NCBI GenBank assembly: GCA_051747385.1 | Contig: JBNJGB010000027.1 | Span: 1 to 64,000 of the forward strand | DNA: 64,000 nucleotides | Source of the DNA: JBNJGB01 sp051747385 | Lineage (GTDB): Bacteria > Myxococcota_A > UBA9042 > PHBI01 > JACKFB01 | Direction: 5' to 3' | Shown: positions 1-8,910 of the stretch, one piece after another | Position numbering within the stretch: position 1 is the first letter of the stretch | How the letters are laid out: each line of letters begins with the position of its first letter | Position numbers and translations under genes: made by a program | Notes under the pieces: model-generated | Seen by the model: the letters and a program-made list of their open reading frames with translations, nothing else | Databases searched by the model: none | Told to the model about the DNA's origin: nothing

Positions 1-53
1 CACAACCCAATGGAGGAGGTTCGACCCCACTTGGTGCTTGACTCCGCTCATGG

Positions 54-285
54 AGGGCAAGGGCAAGGGAGGGCGGTCGACTTTGCGACCGCCCTGGGGC
101 CCGGTCCAGGGCAAGCGCGAAGTCGGAGAAGCGTGGGCCGCGCGGCACTACGACGCCCGACGCCGGTATGCACCCGCCCGGAAACGATGGGTTTTGCGCG
201 TCTGAGAGCAGGCAAGGGCAAGGGCAAGGGCAAGGGCAAGAGAGGGCGGTCGACTTTGCGACCGCCCTGGGGCCCGGTCCCCTGG
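54..285 (+). repeat. G-rich hexamer repeat element with two identical hairpins
   Basis: This gap holds no convincing gene. Two GGGCAA tracts are seen, at 57-69 (about two units) and 211-240 (five units). Each is followed by the same perfect inverted repeat, AGGGCGGTCG-ACTTTG-CGACCGCCCT, at 70-95 and 243-268, and then by GGGGCCCGGTCC. Four GGG triplets with 3-nt loops (216-236) fit a G-quadruplex motif. The part from about 114 to 268 aligns with 33428-33582 on the other strand, so it is a dispersed element rather than local slippage. Confidence 0.85.
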
Positions 286-288
286 CCG

Positions 289-318
289 TTGACCGGCGGA
301 TCGGGGCGGGGATAGCCT
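289..318 (+). promoter_or_regulatory. Predicted promoter for the HEAT protein gene
   Basis: TTGACC (289-294) and TAGCCT (313-318) are separated by 18 nt. The -10 resembles other putative -10 elements in this window (TAGCCT, CTAGCC, CTAGGT). The expected start of transcription lies about 30 nt before the ATG at 355. Confidence 0.45.
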
Positions 319-354
319 GTGGCGCGCCCGCTCACCGACGCCCGAGGAGTCCCG

Positions 355-1545
355 ATGCCTCCCGTCGCACGGCTGCTGACCGTGCTGCTGCTCGCCCCGG
401 CCCCGCTCGCCGGAGCGACACCGGCGGAGCCCGTCGCGCAGGCGGTCCGCGCCGTCGCCACCCGCTGTGACGTGGACCCGGCCCTCGGCTGGGTCGCCTC
501 CTGCCCGGGCGACGAGCAGGGCGCGCTCGAGGCCGCCCTGGACACGCCCGACGCCCTCCCCGCGCTCGCCCGCCTGCTGTCGGACGAGAGCCCCGCCGTC
601 CGCACGCTCGCGGCGGATCGCCTCGGTCTCGGTCACCAGGGCGTCGTGGCCCGCGCCGAGTCGATCTCCTCGGACACGGTCGATCGCCTTCGCCGAAGCA
701 TCCCGGACCTGACGCCCTACGCGGCCTCGCGGGTCCTCCCCGCGCTTGCCGGGGCGGCCCACAGGGTCGAGCGCCTGCCGGAGATCGTGGAGGGCCTCTC
801 CCCGCGCCTGGCCGCCCTGGCGCCCGCCGCGCTGGTCGCCCGCGCCGGGGACGACGCCTTGCCCGCCCTCGAGACACTCGCCGGCGACGGGCGCCCCGAG
901 GTGCTCGCCGCGGCGCTGGACGCCGCCGCCTCCCTCGACGCCGAGATCACGGACGCGCTCTGCGACCGCTCCGCGGAGGCCGTCCATCACGAGGTCGCCG
1001 TCGTGCGCGTCGGGGCCGCGCGGCTCCTCGCCCGCTGCCGCCCGGAGGCGGTCCGCGAGGCGGTCGCGGACGACGCGCGCGACGAGGCCCGGCGCGCGAC
1101 CCTCCTGTGGGCCCTGTACGAGGCCCGGCCCGACGCCTCCACCCTCGCCCTCGCCAGGAAGCTCCGCGCAGACGATGCACCCCTCGGCGCCCGCGCGAAC
1201 CGCATCGCCCGGGCTCTGGTCGAGGTCCACGGCGTCGAGGAGGAGCCGGAGCGCCCCGCCATCCCCGAGGGGACGTACAGCGGTCGCGTCCGCGGGACGG
1301 TGTCGGGGACCGTCCGCTTCACCGTCCGCGGCGGGCGCATCACGGGCGCCCGCGCCACTGTCGGCGGGGCCCGACTCTCCCTCCGGGGCGACCTGAGGGG
1401 AAGCCGCGTCAGCCTCACCGGCTCGTCGGGCGGGAACTACGCGAGCTTCGAGGGCGCCGTCCGCGACGACGGCACCGCCTCGGGCTCCTGGAAGGGCGGC
1501 GTCTCGGGGAAGGTCTCCAAGGGACGCTGGAGCGCGAAGCGTTGA
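355..1545 (+). CDS. Exported HEAT-repeat protein
   Basis: Predicted exported protein of about 396 residues. I start it at ATG 355, which has a GAGGAG ribosome site 7 nt upstream and opens a clear signal peptide (Leu/Ala-rich core, then APLAGA-type cleavage region). An in-frame GTG at 319 lacks a good ribosome site. The middle (about 50-290) is a series of Ala/Leu-rich helical pairs typical of HEAT repeats, usually protein-binding scaffolds. The last 100 residues change to a Gly/Ser/Thr-rich beta-type segment with alternating GTVSG- and GRITGA-like stretches. Two Cys pairs suggest an oxidising, periplasmic location. No enzymatic motif is visible and no specific function can be assigned. Confidence 0.75.
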   Translation: MPPVARLLTVLLLAPAPLAGATPAEPVAQAVRAVATRCDVDPALGWVASCPGDEQGALEAALDTPDALPALARLLSDESPAVRTLAADRLGLGHQGVVARAESISSDTVDRLRRSIPDLTPYAASRVLPALAGAAHRVERLPEIVEGLSPRLAALAPAALVARAGDDALPALETLAGDGRPEVLAAALDAAASLDAEITDALCDRSAEAVHHEVAVVRVGAARLLARCRPEAVREAVADDARDEARRATLLWALYEARPDASTLALARKLRADDAPLGARANRIARALVEVHGVEEEPERPAIPEGTYSGRVRGTVSGTVRFTVRGGRITGARATVGGARLSLRGDLRGSRVSLTGSSGGNYASFEGAVRDDGTASGSWKGGVSGKVSKGRWSAKR

Positions 1546-1587
1546 GCCGCGCTTGCGCGACGCCGGGCCCGCTGCCAGCCTGAGGCC

Positions 1588-2082
1588 ATGGCCGGTACGG
1601 ACGACGGACGGGCCCCGCGGATCGGGGTCATCGGCGGCGCGGACGTCGCGCCCGAGGTCGAGGCCGCCGCGGAGCGGGTGGGCGCCGCCGTCGCCCGGGC
1701 CGGTGCGGTGCTCGTCTGCGGCGGACGGGGCGGGGTCATGGCCGCCGCCTGTCGCGGAGCGAAGCGCGCCGGGGGCCTCACCGTCGGCGTCCTCCCGGGG
1801 GACGACGCCGCGCAGGCGAACCCGTGGGTGGACGTCCCGATCGTCACCGGCATGGGCGAGGCCCGGAACGTCGTCGTCGCGCGGACGAGCCAGGCCCTGG
1901 TCGCCGTCGACGGCGGCTGGGGCACGCTCATGGAGATCGCGGCCGCCCTGAAGCTGGGCCGGACGGTCGTCGGCCTCGACACCTGGCGCCTGTCCCACGA
2001 CGCCGCCGCGCCGCCCGAGGGCATCGTGCGGGCCGACGACGCGGACGAGGCCGCACGCCTCGCCCTCGCCGCCGTCCGCTGA
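1588..2082 (+). CDS. TIGR00725-type LOG/SLOG-fold protein
   Basis: A 164-residue protein of the Rossmann-like SLOG superfamily, close to the family annotated as TIGR00725 and related to lysine decarboxylase-like (LOG) nucleotide hydrolases. The N-terminal beta strand reads RIGVIGGA, followed by the loop GGRGGVMAAA near residue 50 and GGWGTLMEIA near residue 110, corresponding to the PGGxGTxxE signature of LOG proteins with G in place of P. Length matches the family. It faces acs tail to tail with only 7 bp between the stops. The substrate is unknown; binding of a nucleotide or phosphoribosyl ligand is inferred from the fold. Confidence 0.8.
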   Translation: MAGTDDGRAPRIGVIGGADVAPEVEAAAERVGAAVARAGAVLVCGGRGGVMAAACRGAKRAGGLTVGVLPGDDAAQANPWVDVPIVTGMGEARNVVVARTSQALVAVDGGWGTLMEIAAALKLGRTVVGLDTWRLSHDAAAPPEGIVRADDADEAARLALAAVR

Positions 2083-2089
2083 GTCCGGG

Positions 2090-4051
2090 TCACCCCTGCC
2101 CGCCCGAGGGCTTCGTCTTCCGCAGCTTGTCGACGACCGAGAGGTCCTCGAGCGTCGTGGTGTCGCCCTGCGTCTCCCGGTCCGCCGCGATGTCGGCCAG
2201 GAGGCGGCGCATGATCTTGCCGCTCCGGGTCTTGGGCAGGGCGTCGGCGAAGCGGATCTCCGCCGGCCGGGCGATGGCGCCGATCTCCTCGACGACGTGC
2301 TCCTTGAGGTCGTCGGCGAGGGAGGGCTTCGCCTCCACGTCGCCCTCGAGGGTCACGAAGGCCACCACGGCGGTGCCCTTCAGCTCGTCGGGGCGACCGA
2401 CCACCGCGGCCTCGGCCACGGACTCGTGGGAGACGAGGGCGCTCTCGATCTCCATGGTGCCCAGCCGGTGGCCGCTCACGTTGATGACGTCGTCGATGCG
2501 GCCCATGATCCAGAAGTTGCCGTCGTCGTCGCGCCGCGCGCCGTCGCCGGCGAAGTAATACGGCTCCATCTGGCTCCAGTACTGGTGCCGATAGCGCTCG
2601 TCGTCTCCCCAGACGGTGCGGAGCATGCTGGGCCACGGCGTCTTGATGACCAGGAAGCCGCCCTCGTTCGGCTCACACGAGGTGCCGTCCTTGCGGACCA
2701 CGTCGACGTCGACGCCGAAGAAGGGGTGGGTGGCGCTGCCGGGCACAGTGGTCGTCACTCCGGGCAGCGGCGAGATCATGATCGCGCCGGTCTCGGTCTG
2801 CCACCAGGTGTCCACGATCGGACAGCGCCCGCCGCCGATGCGGTCCCGGTACCACATCCAGGCCTCGGGGTTGATGGGCTCGCCCACGGTGCCCAGGAGG
2901 CGTAGGGACGACAGGTCGTGGGCCTGCGGGTACTCGTCGCCCCACTTCACGAAGGCGCGGATGGCCGTCGGCGCCGTGTAGAAGATGGTCACGCCCCAGC
3001 GCTCCACGATGTCCCAGAAGCGGTCCTTGTCCGGGAAGTTCGGCGCGCCCTCGTACATGACGGACGTCGCGCCGTTCGCCAGGGGGCCGTAGAGGATGTA
3101 GCTGTGCCCGGTGATCCATCCGATGTCGGCGGTACACCAGTAGACGTCCTCGTCCCGGAGGTCGAAGACCCAGCGGCTGGTCAGGTAGGTCTGGACCATG
3201 TAGCCGCCGGTGGAGTGCACCACGCCCTTGGGCTTCCCGGTGGTGCCGCTCGTGTAGAGGATGAACGACGGATGCTCGGCGTCCAGCGGCACCGCCTCGC
3301 AGCGGCCGCGCTCCTCCTCGACCACGTCGTGCCACCAGTGGTCGCGGCCCTCGTGCATGTGGACCTGCGTGCCCGTGCGGTGCACGACGAAGACGTTCTT
3401 CACCGTGGGGCAGCGCTCGACGGCGTCGTCCACGTTCTTCTTCAGCGGGACGACCTGGCCGCGCCGCCAGGCGCCGTCGCACGTCACGATGGTGTTCGCC
3501 TCGGCGTCGTTGACCCGGTCGGCGATGGCCGACGCGGAGAACCCGCCGAAGATCACCGAGTGGGTGGCCCCGATGCGGGCGCAGGCCAGCGTGGCGATGG
3601 CGAGCTCCGGGACCATGCCCATGTACAGCGCGACGCGGTCGCCCTGCTTCACCCCGTGGGACTTCAGGACGTTCGCGAAGCGGCACACCTCCCGGTGCAG
3701 CTCGTGGTACGTCAGCGTACGGGTGTCGCCGGGCTCGCCCTCCCAGATGATGGCGGCCTTGTTCCGTCGCCAGCCGTCCAGGTGGCGATCGAGGCAGTTG
3801 TACGCGAGGTTCGTCTTCGCGCCGACGAACCACTTCGCGTGGGGGTGATTCCACTCCAGGACCCGATCCCAGGGCTCGTGCCAGTGGAGGTCCTCGGCGA
3901 TCCGCCCCCAGAACCCCTCGGGATCCTCGATGCTCTCGCGGTAGAGGCGCTGGACCTCCTCCGGGTCCGAGAGCCTCGCATGCGCCGCGAACTCCTTGGG
4001 CGGCGGGAAGTTGCGCTCCTCACGCAGGACGCTCTCGATCTCCTTCGTCAT
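2090..4051 (-). CDS. acsA: Acetyl-CoA synthetase
   Basis: AMP-forming acetate-CoA ligase of 653 residues, the usual length. It activates acetate to acetyl-AMP and then acetyl-CoA in the cytoplasm. The adenylate-forming signature YTSGTTGKPKGVVH is present, the WWQTETG motif follows, and the C-terminal PKTRSGKIMRR contains the lysine that is classically acetylated to switch the enzyme off. The start at 4051 (MTKEIESVL) gives the normal N-terminus; the open frame continues about 89 codons upstream with Arg-rich sequence unlike the family. The 200 bp between this start and the purD stop probably hold its promoter. Confidence 0.96.
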   Translation of the reverse strand: MTKEIESVLREERNFPPPKEFAAHARLSDPEEVQRLYRESIEDPEGFWGRIAEDLHWHEPWDRVLEWNHPHAKWFVGAKTNLAYNCLDRHLDGWRRNKAAIIWEGEPGDTRTLTYHELHREVCRFANVLKSHGVKQGDRVALYMGMVPELAIATLACARIGATHSVIFGGFSASAIADRVNDAEANTIVTCDGAWRRGQVVPLKKNVDDAVERCPTVKNVFVVHRTGTQVHMHEGRDHWWHDVVEEERGRCEAVPLDAEHPSFILYTSGTTGKPKGVVHSTGGYMVQTYLTSRWVFDLRDEDVYWCTADIGWITGHSYILYGPLANGATSVMYEGAPNFPDKDRFWDIVERWGVTIFYTAPTAIRAFVKWGDEYPQAHDLSSLRLLGTVGEPINPEAWMWYRDRIGGGRCPIVDTWWQTETGAIMISPLPGVTTTVPGSATHPFFGVDVDVVRKDGTSCEPNEGGFLVIKTPWPSMLRTVWGDDERYRHQYWSQMEPYYFAGDGARRDDDGNFWIMGRIDDVINVSGHRLGTMEIESALVSHESVAEAAVVGRPDELKGTAVVAFVTLEGDVEAKPSLADDLKEHVVEEIGAIARPAEIRFADALPKTRSGKIMRRLLADIAADRETQGDTTTLEDLSVVDKLRKTKPSGGQG

Positions 4052-4251
4052 CGCTGGACCCCCGAGCTTTGTTGGAGTGTCCCAGCGTAACGAAGGGCGC
4101 CGAGACCCGCAAACGGCCGCGGAGCCCACCGAACCACGGCGTGGCGGTGGATCCGACGACTCGTCGGCGAGGCGGGAGGTGCGACGAGCCCGCCTCCCTC
4201 TGCGGCTTCGCGTCCGTGCGCGAGATCCCCCGAGCGACCGCCGGGATCGTC

Positions 4252-5538
4252 CTACTCGGCCTGCTCGCGGGCGATGGCGCGCCAGCCGATGTCGCGGCGG
4301 ACCTGGAGGCCGGGCCACGAGATGTGGTCGACCGCCTCGTAGGCGCGCTCGGCGGCGGCAGCGACGGTGTCTCCCAGGGCCGTGACGCCCAGGACACGGC
4401 CGCCGTTCGTGCGGACGGTGCCGTCGTCGGCGCGCTTCGTGCCGGCGTGGAACACCACCGTGTCCGGGACCCCGGCGGCCCCGTCGAGGCCCTCGATGAG
4501 GTCGCCCTTCCTGCTGCTCAGGGGATAGCCCTCGCTCGCGAGCACGACACAGAGCGCCGCGCGCGGATCCCAGTCCAGGCTCGCCTCGTCGAGGCGCCCG
4601 TCCAGGCCGGCCTCCAGCAGGTCCACGAGGTCCGAGCGCAGCCGCGACATCAGGGGCTGGGTCTCGGGGTCGCCGAGCCGGACGTTGAACTCCAGGACCC
4701 TGGGACCGTCAGCGGTGATCATCAGGCCCGCGTACAGGAACCCGACGAACGGCGTCCCGGCCTGGGCCATGGCGCGCACGGTGGGCTCCATGACGTGCTC
4801 CATGACCTGCCGCTCCAGGGCCTCGTCGACCACCGGCGCGGGCGAGTAGGCCCCCATTCCGCCGGTGTTGGGGCCCGTGTCGCCCTCGCCGATCCGCTTG
4901 TGGTCCTGGCTCGAGGCCAGCAGCACCACGTGCTCCCCGTCGCAGAGGGCGATGAAGCTCGCCTCCTCGCCCTCCAGCAGCTCCTCGACGACGACGCGGC
5001 CACCGGCCTGCCCGAACGCGCCCTGGACGAGGACGTGGTCCAGGGCGCGCTCCGCCTCCTGGACCGACCGGCAGAGGATCACGCCCTTCCCGGCCGCGAG
5101 GCCGTCGGCCTTCACGGCGACGGGGCGATCGAAGGCGTGCACCCACTCCTTGGCCGGGCCGACGGCGTCGAAGACCTCGTACCGGGCGGTGGGGACGCCG
5201 GCCCGGTCCATGACCTCCTTGGCGAAGGCCTTGGAACCCTCGAGCCGTGCCGCGGCCCGGCGGGGGCCCCAGGCGCGCACGCCGGCCTCCTCCAGGGCGT
5301 CCACGAGGCCCAGGGTGAGGGGCTTCTCCGGCCCGACGACCACGAGATCGATGCGCTCCCGGCGCGCGAGGTCCACGACGCCGTCCACGTCGTCGGGCGC
5401 GACGTCCACCGCGGTGGCCAGCGTCGCCAGGCCCGCGTTCGGGCGGGTGGCGTACAGGGTCTCACAGCGCGGCGACCGGGACAGGGCCCAGCCGAGGGCG
5501 TGCTCGCGCCCCCCGTTTCCGACGACCAGGATGCGCAT
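4252..5538 (-). CDS. purD: Phosphoribosylamine-glycine ligase (GAR synthetase)
   Basis: ATP-grasp enzyme of 428 residues for the second step of purine synthesis (phosphoribosylamine + glycine + ATP to GAR). The N-terminus MRILVVGNGGREHALGW is diagnostic, and the ATP-grasp core (VKADGLAAGKGV, then VVVEELLEGEEASF) and the metal-binding EFNVRLGDPETQP follow in order. It lies 27 bp downstream of purH on the same strand, so the two are probably co-transcribed as purH-purD. Confidence 0.97.
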   Translation of the reverse strand: MRILVVGNGGREHALGWALSRSPRCETLYATRPNAGLATLATAVDVAPDDVDGVVDLARRERIDLVVVGPEKPLTLGLVDALEEAGVRAWGPRRAAARLEGSKAFAKEVMDRAGVPTARYEVFDAVGPAKEWVHAFDRPVAVKADGLAAGKGVILCRSVQEAERALDHVLVQGAFGQAGGRVVVEELLEGEEASFIALCDGEHVVLLASSQDHKRIGEGDTGPNTGGMGAYSPAPVVDEALERQVMEHVMEPTVRAMAQAGTPFVGFLYAGLMITADGPRVLEFNVRLGDPETQPLMSRLRSDLVDLLEAGLDGRLDEASLDWDPRAALCVVLASEGYPLSSRKGDLIEGLDGAAGVPDTVVFHAGTKRADDGTVRTNGGRVLGVTALGDTVAAAAERAYEAVDHISWPGLQVRRDIGWRAIAREQAE

Positions 5539-5565
5539 GGCGGGCTCCTACCCTACGGGATGTGT

Positions 5566-7134
5566 CTAGTGGCGGAAGTGTCGGCGACCGGTGAAGACCA
5601 TGGCCAGCCCGAGGCGATCCGCCGCCTCGATCACCCGGTCGTCCCGGATGGAGCCGCCCGGCTGGACGACCGCGGTGGCGCCGGCTTCGGCCGCCGCCTC
5701 GACGCCGTCCGGGAACGGGAAGAAGGCGTCGGACGCCACGGCGCTCCCCTCCAGGGTGTCCTGGGCCTTGATCACCGCGATGCGGCTGCTGTCCACCCGG
5801 CTCATCTGGCCGGCGCCGATGGCCGCGGTCCGGTCGCCCCGCGAGAACACGATGGCGTTCGACTTCACGTGGCGGCAGACGGTCCAGCCGAAGCTCATGG
5901 CGGCCCACTCCTCGTCGGTGGGGGCCCGCTCCGTGACCACCTTCGCGCCGCGCACGTCGTCCGGCGTCAGGTCGGCCTCCTGGACGAGGGTCGCACCCGA
6001 CACGGGCCGCACGAGCAGGTCCCGCTCCGGCCGCAACCAGCCGGCCTCGTCGAGGGTCAGGACGCGGAGGTTCTTCTTCCGCGCCAGGATCTCCCGGGCG
6101 TCGTCCGCGACGTCCCGCGCCACGATGACCTCGAGGAACGTGGAGGCCAGGGTCTCGGCCAACTCCGCGTCGACGACGCCGGCCGTGGCGACGATGCCGC
6201 CGAAGGCGCTGGTCGGGTCGCAGGCTCGCGCCTTCTCGTACGCCTCCAACAGCGAGGTGGACGATCGCGCGGCACCGCACGGGTTCAGGTGCTTGACGAC
6301 GACCACGCCCTCCGGCCCCAGGTCGCGGGCCAGCCCGAAGGCGGCGTCCGCGTCGAGCCAGTTGTTGTAGCCCATCTCCTTGCCCTGGAGCTGGACGGAC
6401 CGGGCCAGGCCCTCGGGCTCGCCCGGATCGCCGTACAGGCCCGCCGCCTGGTGCGGGTTCTCGCCGTAGCGGAGCGAGGCCCGCCGGACGAGCGGCCGCC
6501 CGAAGACCCGCGGCATCGGGTCGTCCTCGCCCTCGTCCGCCGCGACCCGCTCGGCCATCCAGCCTGCGATGGCGGCGTCGTAGCGCGCGGTGTGCAGGAA
6601 GGCGTCCGCGGCCAGGCGCCGCGTGAGGGTCTCGGGGAGACCGCCGTCGTGCTCCGCCAACGCGGCGAGCACGTCGTCGTAGGCGTCCGGGCTCGTCACC
6701 ACGCCCACGAAGGCGTGGTTCTTGGCGGCCGCGCGGACGAGGGTCGGGCCGCCGATGTCGATCTGCTCGACCGCCTCGGCGCGGCTCACCCCCTCCTTCG
6801 CCACGGTCTGCTCGAAGGGGTAGAGGTTCACCACGACCAGGTCGATGGTCTGCAGGCCGTGGGCGCCGAGGGCGGCCAGGTCGTCGTCGCGATCCCGCCG
6901 GGCGAGGATGCCGCCGTGGATGGCCGGGTGGAGGGTCTTGACCCGGCCGTCCATCATCTCGGGGAAGCCCGTCACGTCGTGGACGGCCCGGACGCTCAGG
7001 CCGCCCTCCCGGAGGGCCCGGGCGGTGCCGCCCGTGGAGATGAGCTCCACGCCCCGTTCGGCGAGGCCCCGGGCGAAGGGCACGAGCCCCCGCTTGTCCG
7101 AGACGCTGAGGAGCGCGCGACGTACCTGCTGCAT
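5566..7134 (-). CDS. purH: Bifunctional AICAR transformylase / IMP cyclohydrolase
   Basis: A 522-residue enzyme carrying the last two steps to IMP. The N-terminal IMP cyclohydrolase part has ALLSVSDKRGLV, STGGTARAL and VKTLHPAIHGGIL. The C-terminal transformylase part has the RYGENPHQAA motif, KHLNPCGAA and the terminal SIRDDRVIEAAD/GLAMVFTGRRHFRH. Length and start are normal. It leads the purH-purD pair. A promoter and a palindrome lie directly upstream (7143-7195). Confidence 0.97.
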   Translation of the reverse strand: MQQVRRALLSVSDKRGLVPFARGLAERGVELISTGGTARALREGGLSVRAVHDVTGFPEMMDGRVKTLHPAIHGGILARRDRDDDLAALGAHGLQTIDLVVVNLYPFEQTVAKEGVSRAEAVEQIDIGGPTLVRAAAKNHAFVGVVTSPDAYDDVLAALAEHDGGLPETLTRRLAADAFLHTARYDAAIAGWMAERVAADEGEDDPMPRVFGRPLVRRASLRYGENPHQAAGLYGDPGEPEGLARSVQLQGKEMGYNNWLDADAAFGLARDLGPEGVVVVKHLNPCGAARSSTSLLEAYEKARACDPTSAFGGIVATAGVVDAELAETLASTFLEVIVARDVADDAREILARKKNLRVLTLDEAGWLRPERDLLVRPVSGATLVQEADLTPDDVRGAKVVTERAPTDEEWAAMSFGWTVCRHVKSNAIVFSRGDRTAAIGAGQMSRVDSSRIAVIKAQDTLEGSAVASDAFFPFPDGVEAAAEAGATAVVQPGGSIRDDRVIEAADRLGLAMVFTGRRHFRH

Positions 7135-7142
7135 ACCTGACC

Positions 7143-7195
7143 TCCCCGACCCTGGAGTCGGGGACCGGCTAGCACGCAGCCGGGGGGACCGGCAA
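7143..7195 (-). promoter_or_regulatory. purH promoter with palindrome at the transcription start
   Basis: Read on the minus strand, TTGCCG (7195-7190), a 17-nt spacer and CTAGCC (7172-7167) form a promoter. Just downstream, TCCCCGAC-TCCAGG-GTCGGGGA (7164-7143) is a perfect 8-bp inverted repeat that covers the expected +1 and ends at the GGGGAGG ribosome-site region of purH. The position suits a repressor operator. If transcription starts upstream of the palindrome it could instead form a 5' hairpin. Confidence 0.5.
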
Positions 7196-7251
7196 CCCGT
7201 TTCGGGTCGCGTCGCGCACCGGCCGAACGGCGCGGGCCCGGCGCGCCCGGG

Positions 7252-7731
<480 letters not shown>

Positions 7732-7796
7732 CGGCGTCCCCTCCCCGTGGTCCGACCGATTCCTCTCGATGGTCCCGGGAGCGTCCCGTCACGCGG

Positions 7797-7963
7797 GATC
7801 CCCCCATGTCGCTCCACGTATCGAGGGGTCTCGATCTCTCGTCAACTTTTCGGGAGGAGATCATGGGCCCGATCCCTCGTCAACTGGTCCCGATCGAAAA
7901 GAATGATCTGAATGATCAAGAGGTTGGAACCGATCGGCCGACAGGGATCGCAAGTGATCGATC
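7797..7963. promoter_or_regulatory. GATC-dense upstream region with promoter of the sigma-like gene
   Basis: The 358 bp between 7732 and 8089 hold no supported gene. On the minus strand TTGACG (7845-7840), 17 nt and GATACG (7822-7817) form a promoter about 80 nt before the sigma-like gene. A second TTGACG lies at 7883-7878 within a 38-bp spaced direct repeat (GATC-Y-CTCGTCAACT at 7833 and 7871). I count eleven GATC tetranucleotides between 7797 and 7963, far above what this base composition predicts. Confidence 0.55.
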
Positions 7964-8089
7964 TGCCACCGCTTTCTGCCACGGCGGAACGGTGACAACC
8001 GGCCTCGCGGGCCCTTCCGCGACGGGCCTGCGAGGACCCTCGGCGAGGTGCGCTCCGACGCCGCCCTGATCAGCTCGAAAGGCCGGGGA

Positions 8090-8776
8090 TCAATCGGACT
8101 TCGGCGGGCGGAGCGAGACCTGCTTGCCCGGCGATCCCAGGTCGAGGCTGATCACGCCGCTCACGTCCTCGTCGCCCTTCCGCCAGGTAAGCTCCGCGGC
8201 GATCGGCTCGCCCTCGGCGTCGAAGGCCACCGCGTGCAGCCGCGCGCGGACGGCGCCCTCGGTGGGCAGCACGTCGAGGCGCGGGTTGTCGCCGAAGTCC
8301 TCGTCCCAGTCGACGGTCGCGCCGTGCTCCACCTTTCCGCGACGCACGAGCAGGCCGCCCGTGATCTCGCCGAAGTCCACCACGCACACCTCGCCGCGGC
8401 AGGCCTCCCACCAGGGGGCCGGCTCCTCGGACTCCTCCTCGGACTCCTCCTCGGCGGCTTCCGCGTCGGGCGTCTCCTCCGTGGGTCCGGCGTCCGCCTC
8501 CTCGGCGGCGACCGGAGGCGGGGTCTCGGCGCGCGCCTCCCCGGCGTCCGCACCGCCGGCGCGGGTGGGCGTGGCCTCCGCCGTGAGGCGCTCGTCCGAC
8601 ACGGGCGTCTCGACGGACGGCACCTCGCGGGGCTCGTCGGCGGCCTCGCCCACGGCCCGGGGTCCGGAGGGCACCGGCTCCTTCACGAACAGCGCCATCA
8701 GGCCGTAGCCGATGGCGAAGCCGACGACGAAGACGGCAAGCCACACCCAGATTCCGCTGCGGGCCCCAGAAGCCAT
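8090..8776 (-). CDS. Single-pass membrane protein with acidic linker, unknown function
   Basis: A protein of 228 residues starting at ATG 8776. One transmembrane helix lies near residues 9-30 (WVWLAVFVVGFAIGYGLMALF). A long Glu/Ala/Pro-rich disordered linker (about 35-125) with repeated EESEEE runs follows, and then a compact C-terminal domain of about 100 residues with strand-like segments (VCVVDFGEITGGLLVRRG, VRARLHAVAFDAEGEPIAA). The topology suggests a periplasmic C-terminal domain tethered by a linker. I do not recognise the domain. A -10 element sits 6 bp before the ATG, so the mRNA may be leaderless. Confidence 0.7.
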   Translation of the reverse strand: MASGARSGIWVWLAVFVVGFAIGYGLMALFVKEPVPSGPRAVGEAADEPREVPSVETPVSDERLTAEATPTRAGGADAGEARAETPPPVAAEEADAGPTEETPDAEAAEEESEEESEEPAPWWEACRGEVCVVDFGEITGGLLVRRGKVEHGATVDWDEDFGDNPRLDVLPTEGAVRARLHAVAFDAEGEPIAAELTWRKGDEDVSGVISLDLGSPGKQVSLRPPKSD

Positions 8777-8782
8777 GGCGCC

Positions 8783-8810
8783 ATCATAGCCGGGGCCCGC
8801 GCGCGGACAA
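8783..8810 (-). promoter_or_regulatory. Predicted leaderless promoter
   Basis: Minus strand TTGTCC (8810-8805), 16 nt, TATGAT (8788-8783). Only 6 nt separate the -10 from the ATG at 8776, so +1 should fall on or next to the start codon. No Shine-Dalgarno sequence is visible. Confidence 0.5.
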
Positions 8811-8853
8811 GAAAAGCGCGTGGGCTCGGGATGATGGGGCCTCGGAGGCTGGT

Positions 8854-8881
8854 TTGTACGCGGTACACGTTGCGGTAAGCT
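8854..8881 (+). promoter_or_regulatory. Predicted promoter for the DsbD-like lipoprotein gene
   Basis: TTGTAC (8854-8859), 16 nt, TAAGCT (8876-8881), about 30 nt before the start codon at 8911. GTAC repeats surround the -35. Confidence 0.35.
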
Positions 8882-8910
8882 GCGAGTGTACCGACCCGCG
8901 GAGGAGACGC

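Noticed and set aside
319..354. Upstream GTG start for the first HEAT gene
   Set aside because: ATG 355 has the GAGGAG site and directly begins the signal peptide.
4069..7140. Open frame of 1023 codons opposite purD-purH
   Set aside because: It is antisense to two well-recognised enzymes and has no family motif.
7797..7963. Replication origin
   Set aside because: GATC clustering alone is not enough: no DnaA boxes, AT-rich unwinding region or dnaA/dnaN/gyrB neighbours were seen.
7806..8069. 87-codon plus-strand frame
   Set aside because: It has no ribosome site, overlaps the sigma-like gene promoter and repeats, and its composition is non-coding.
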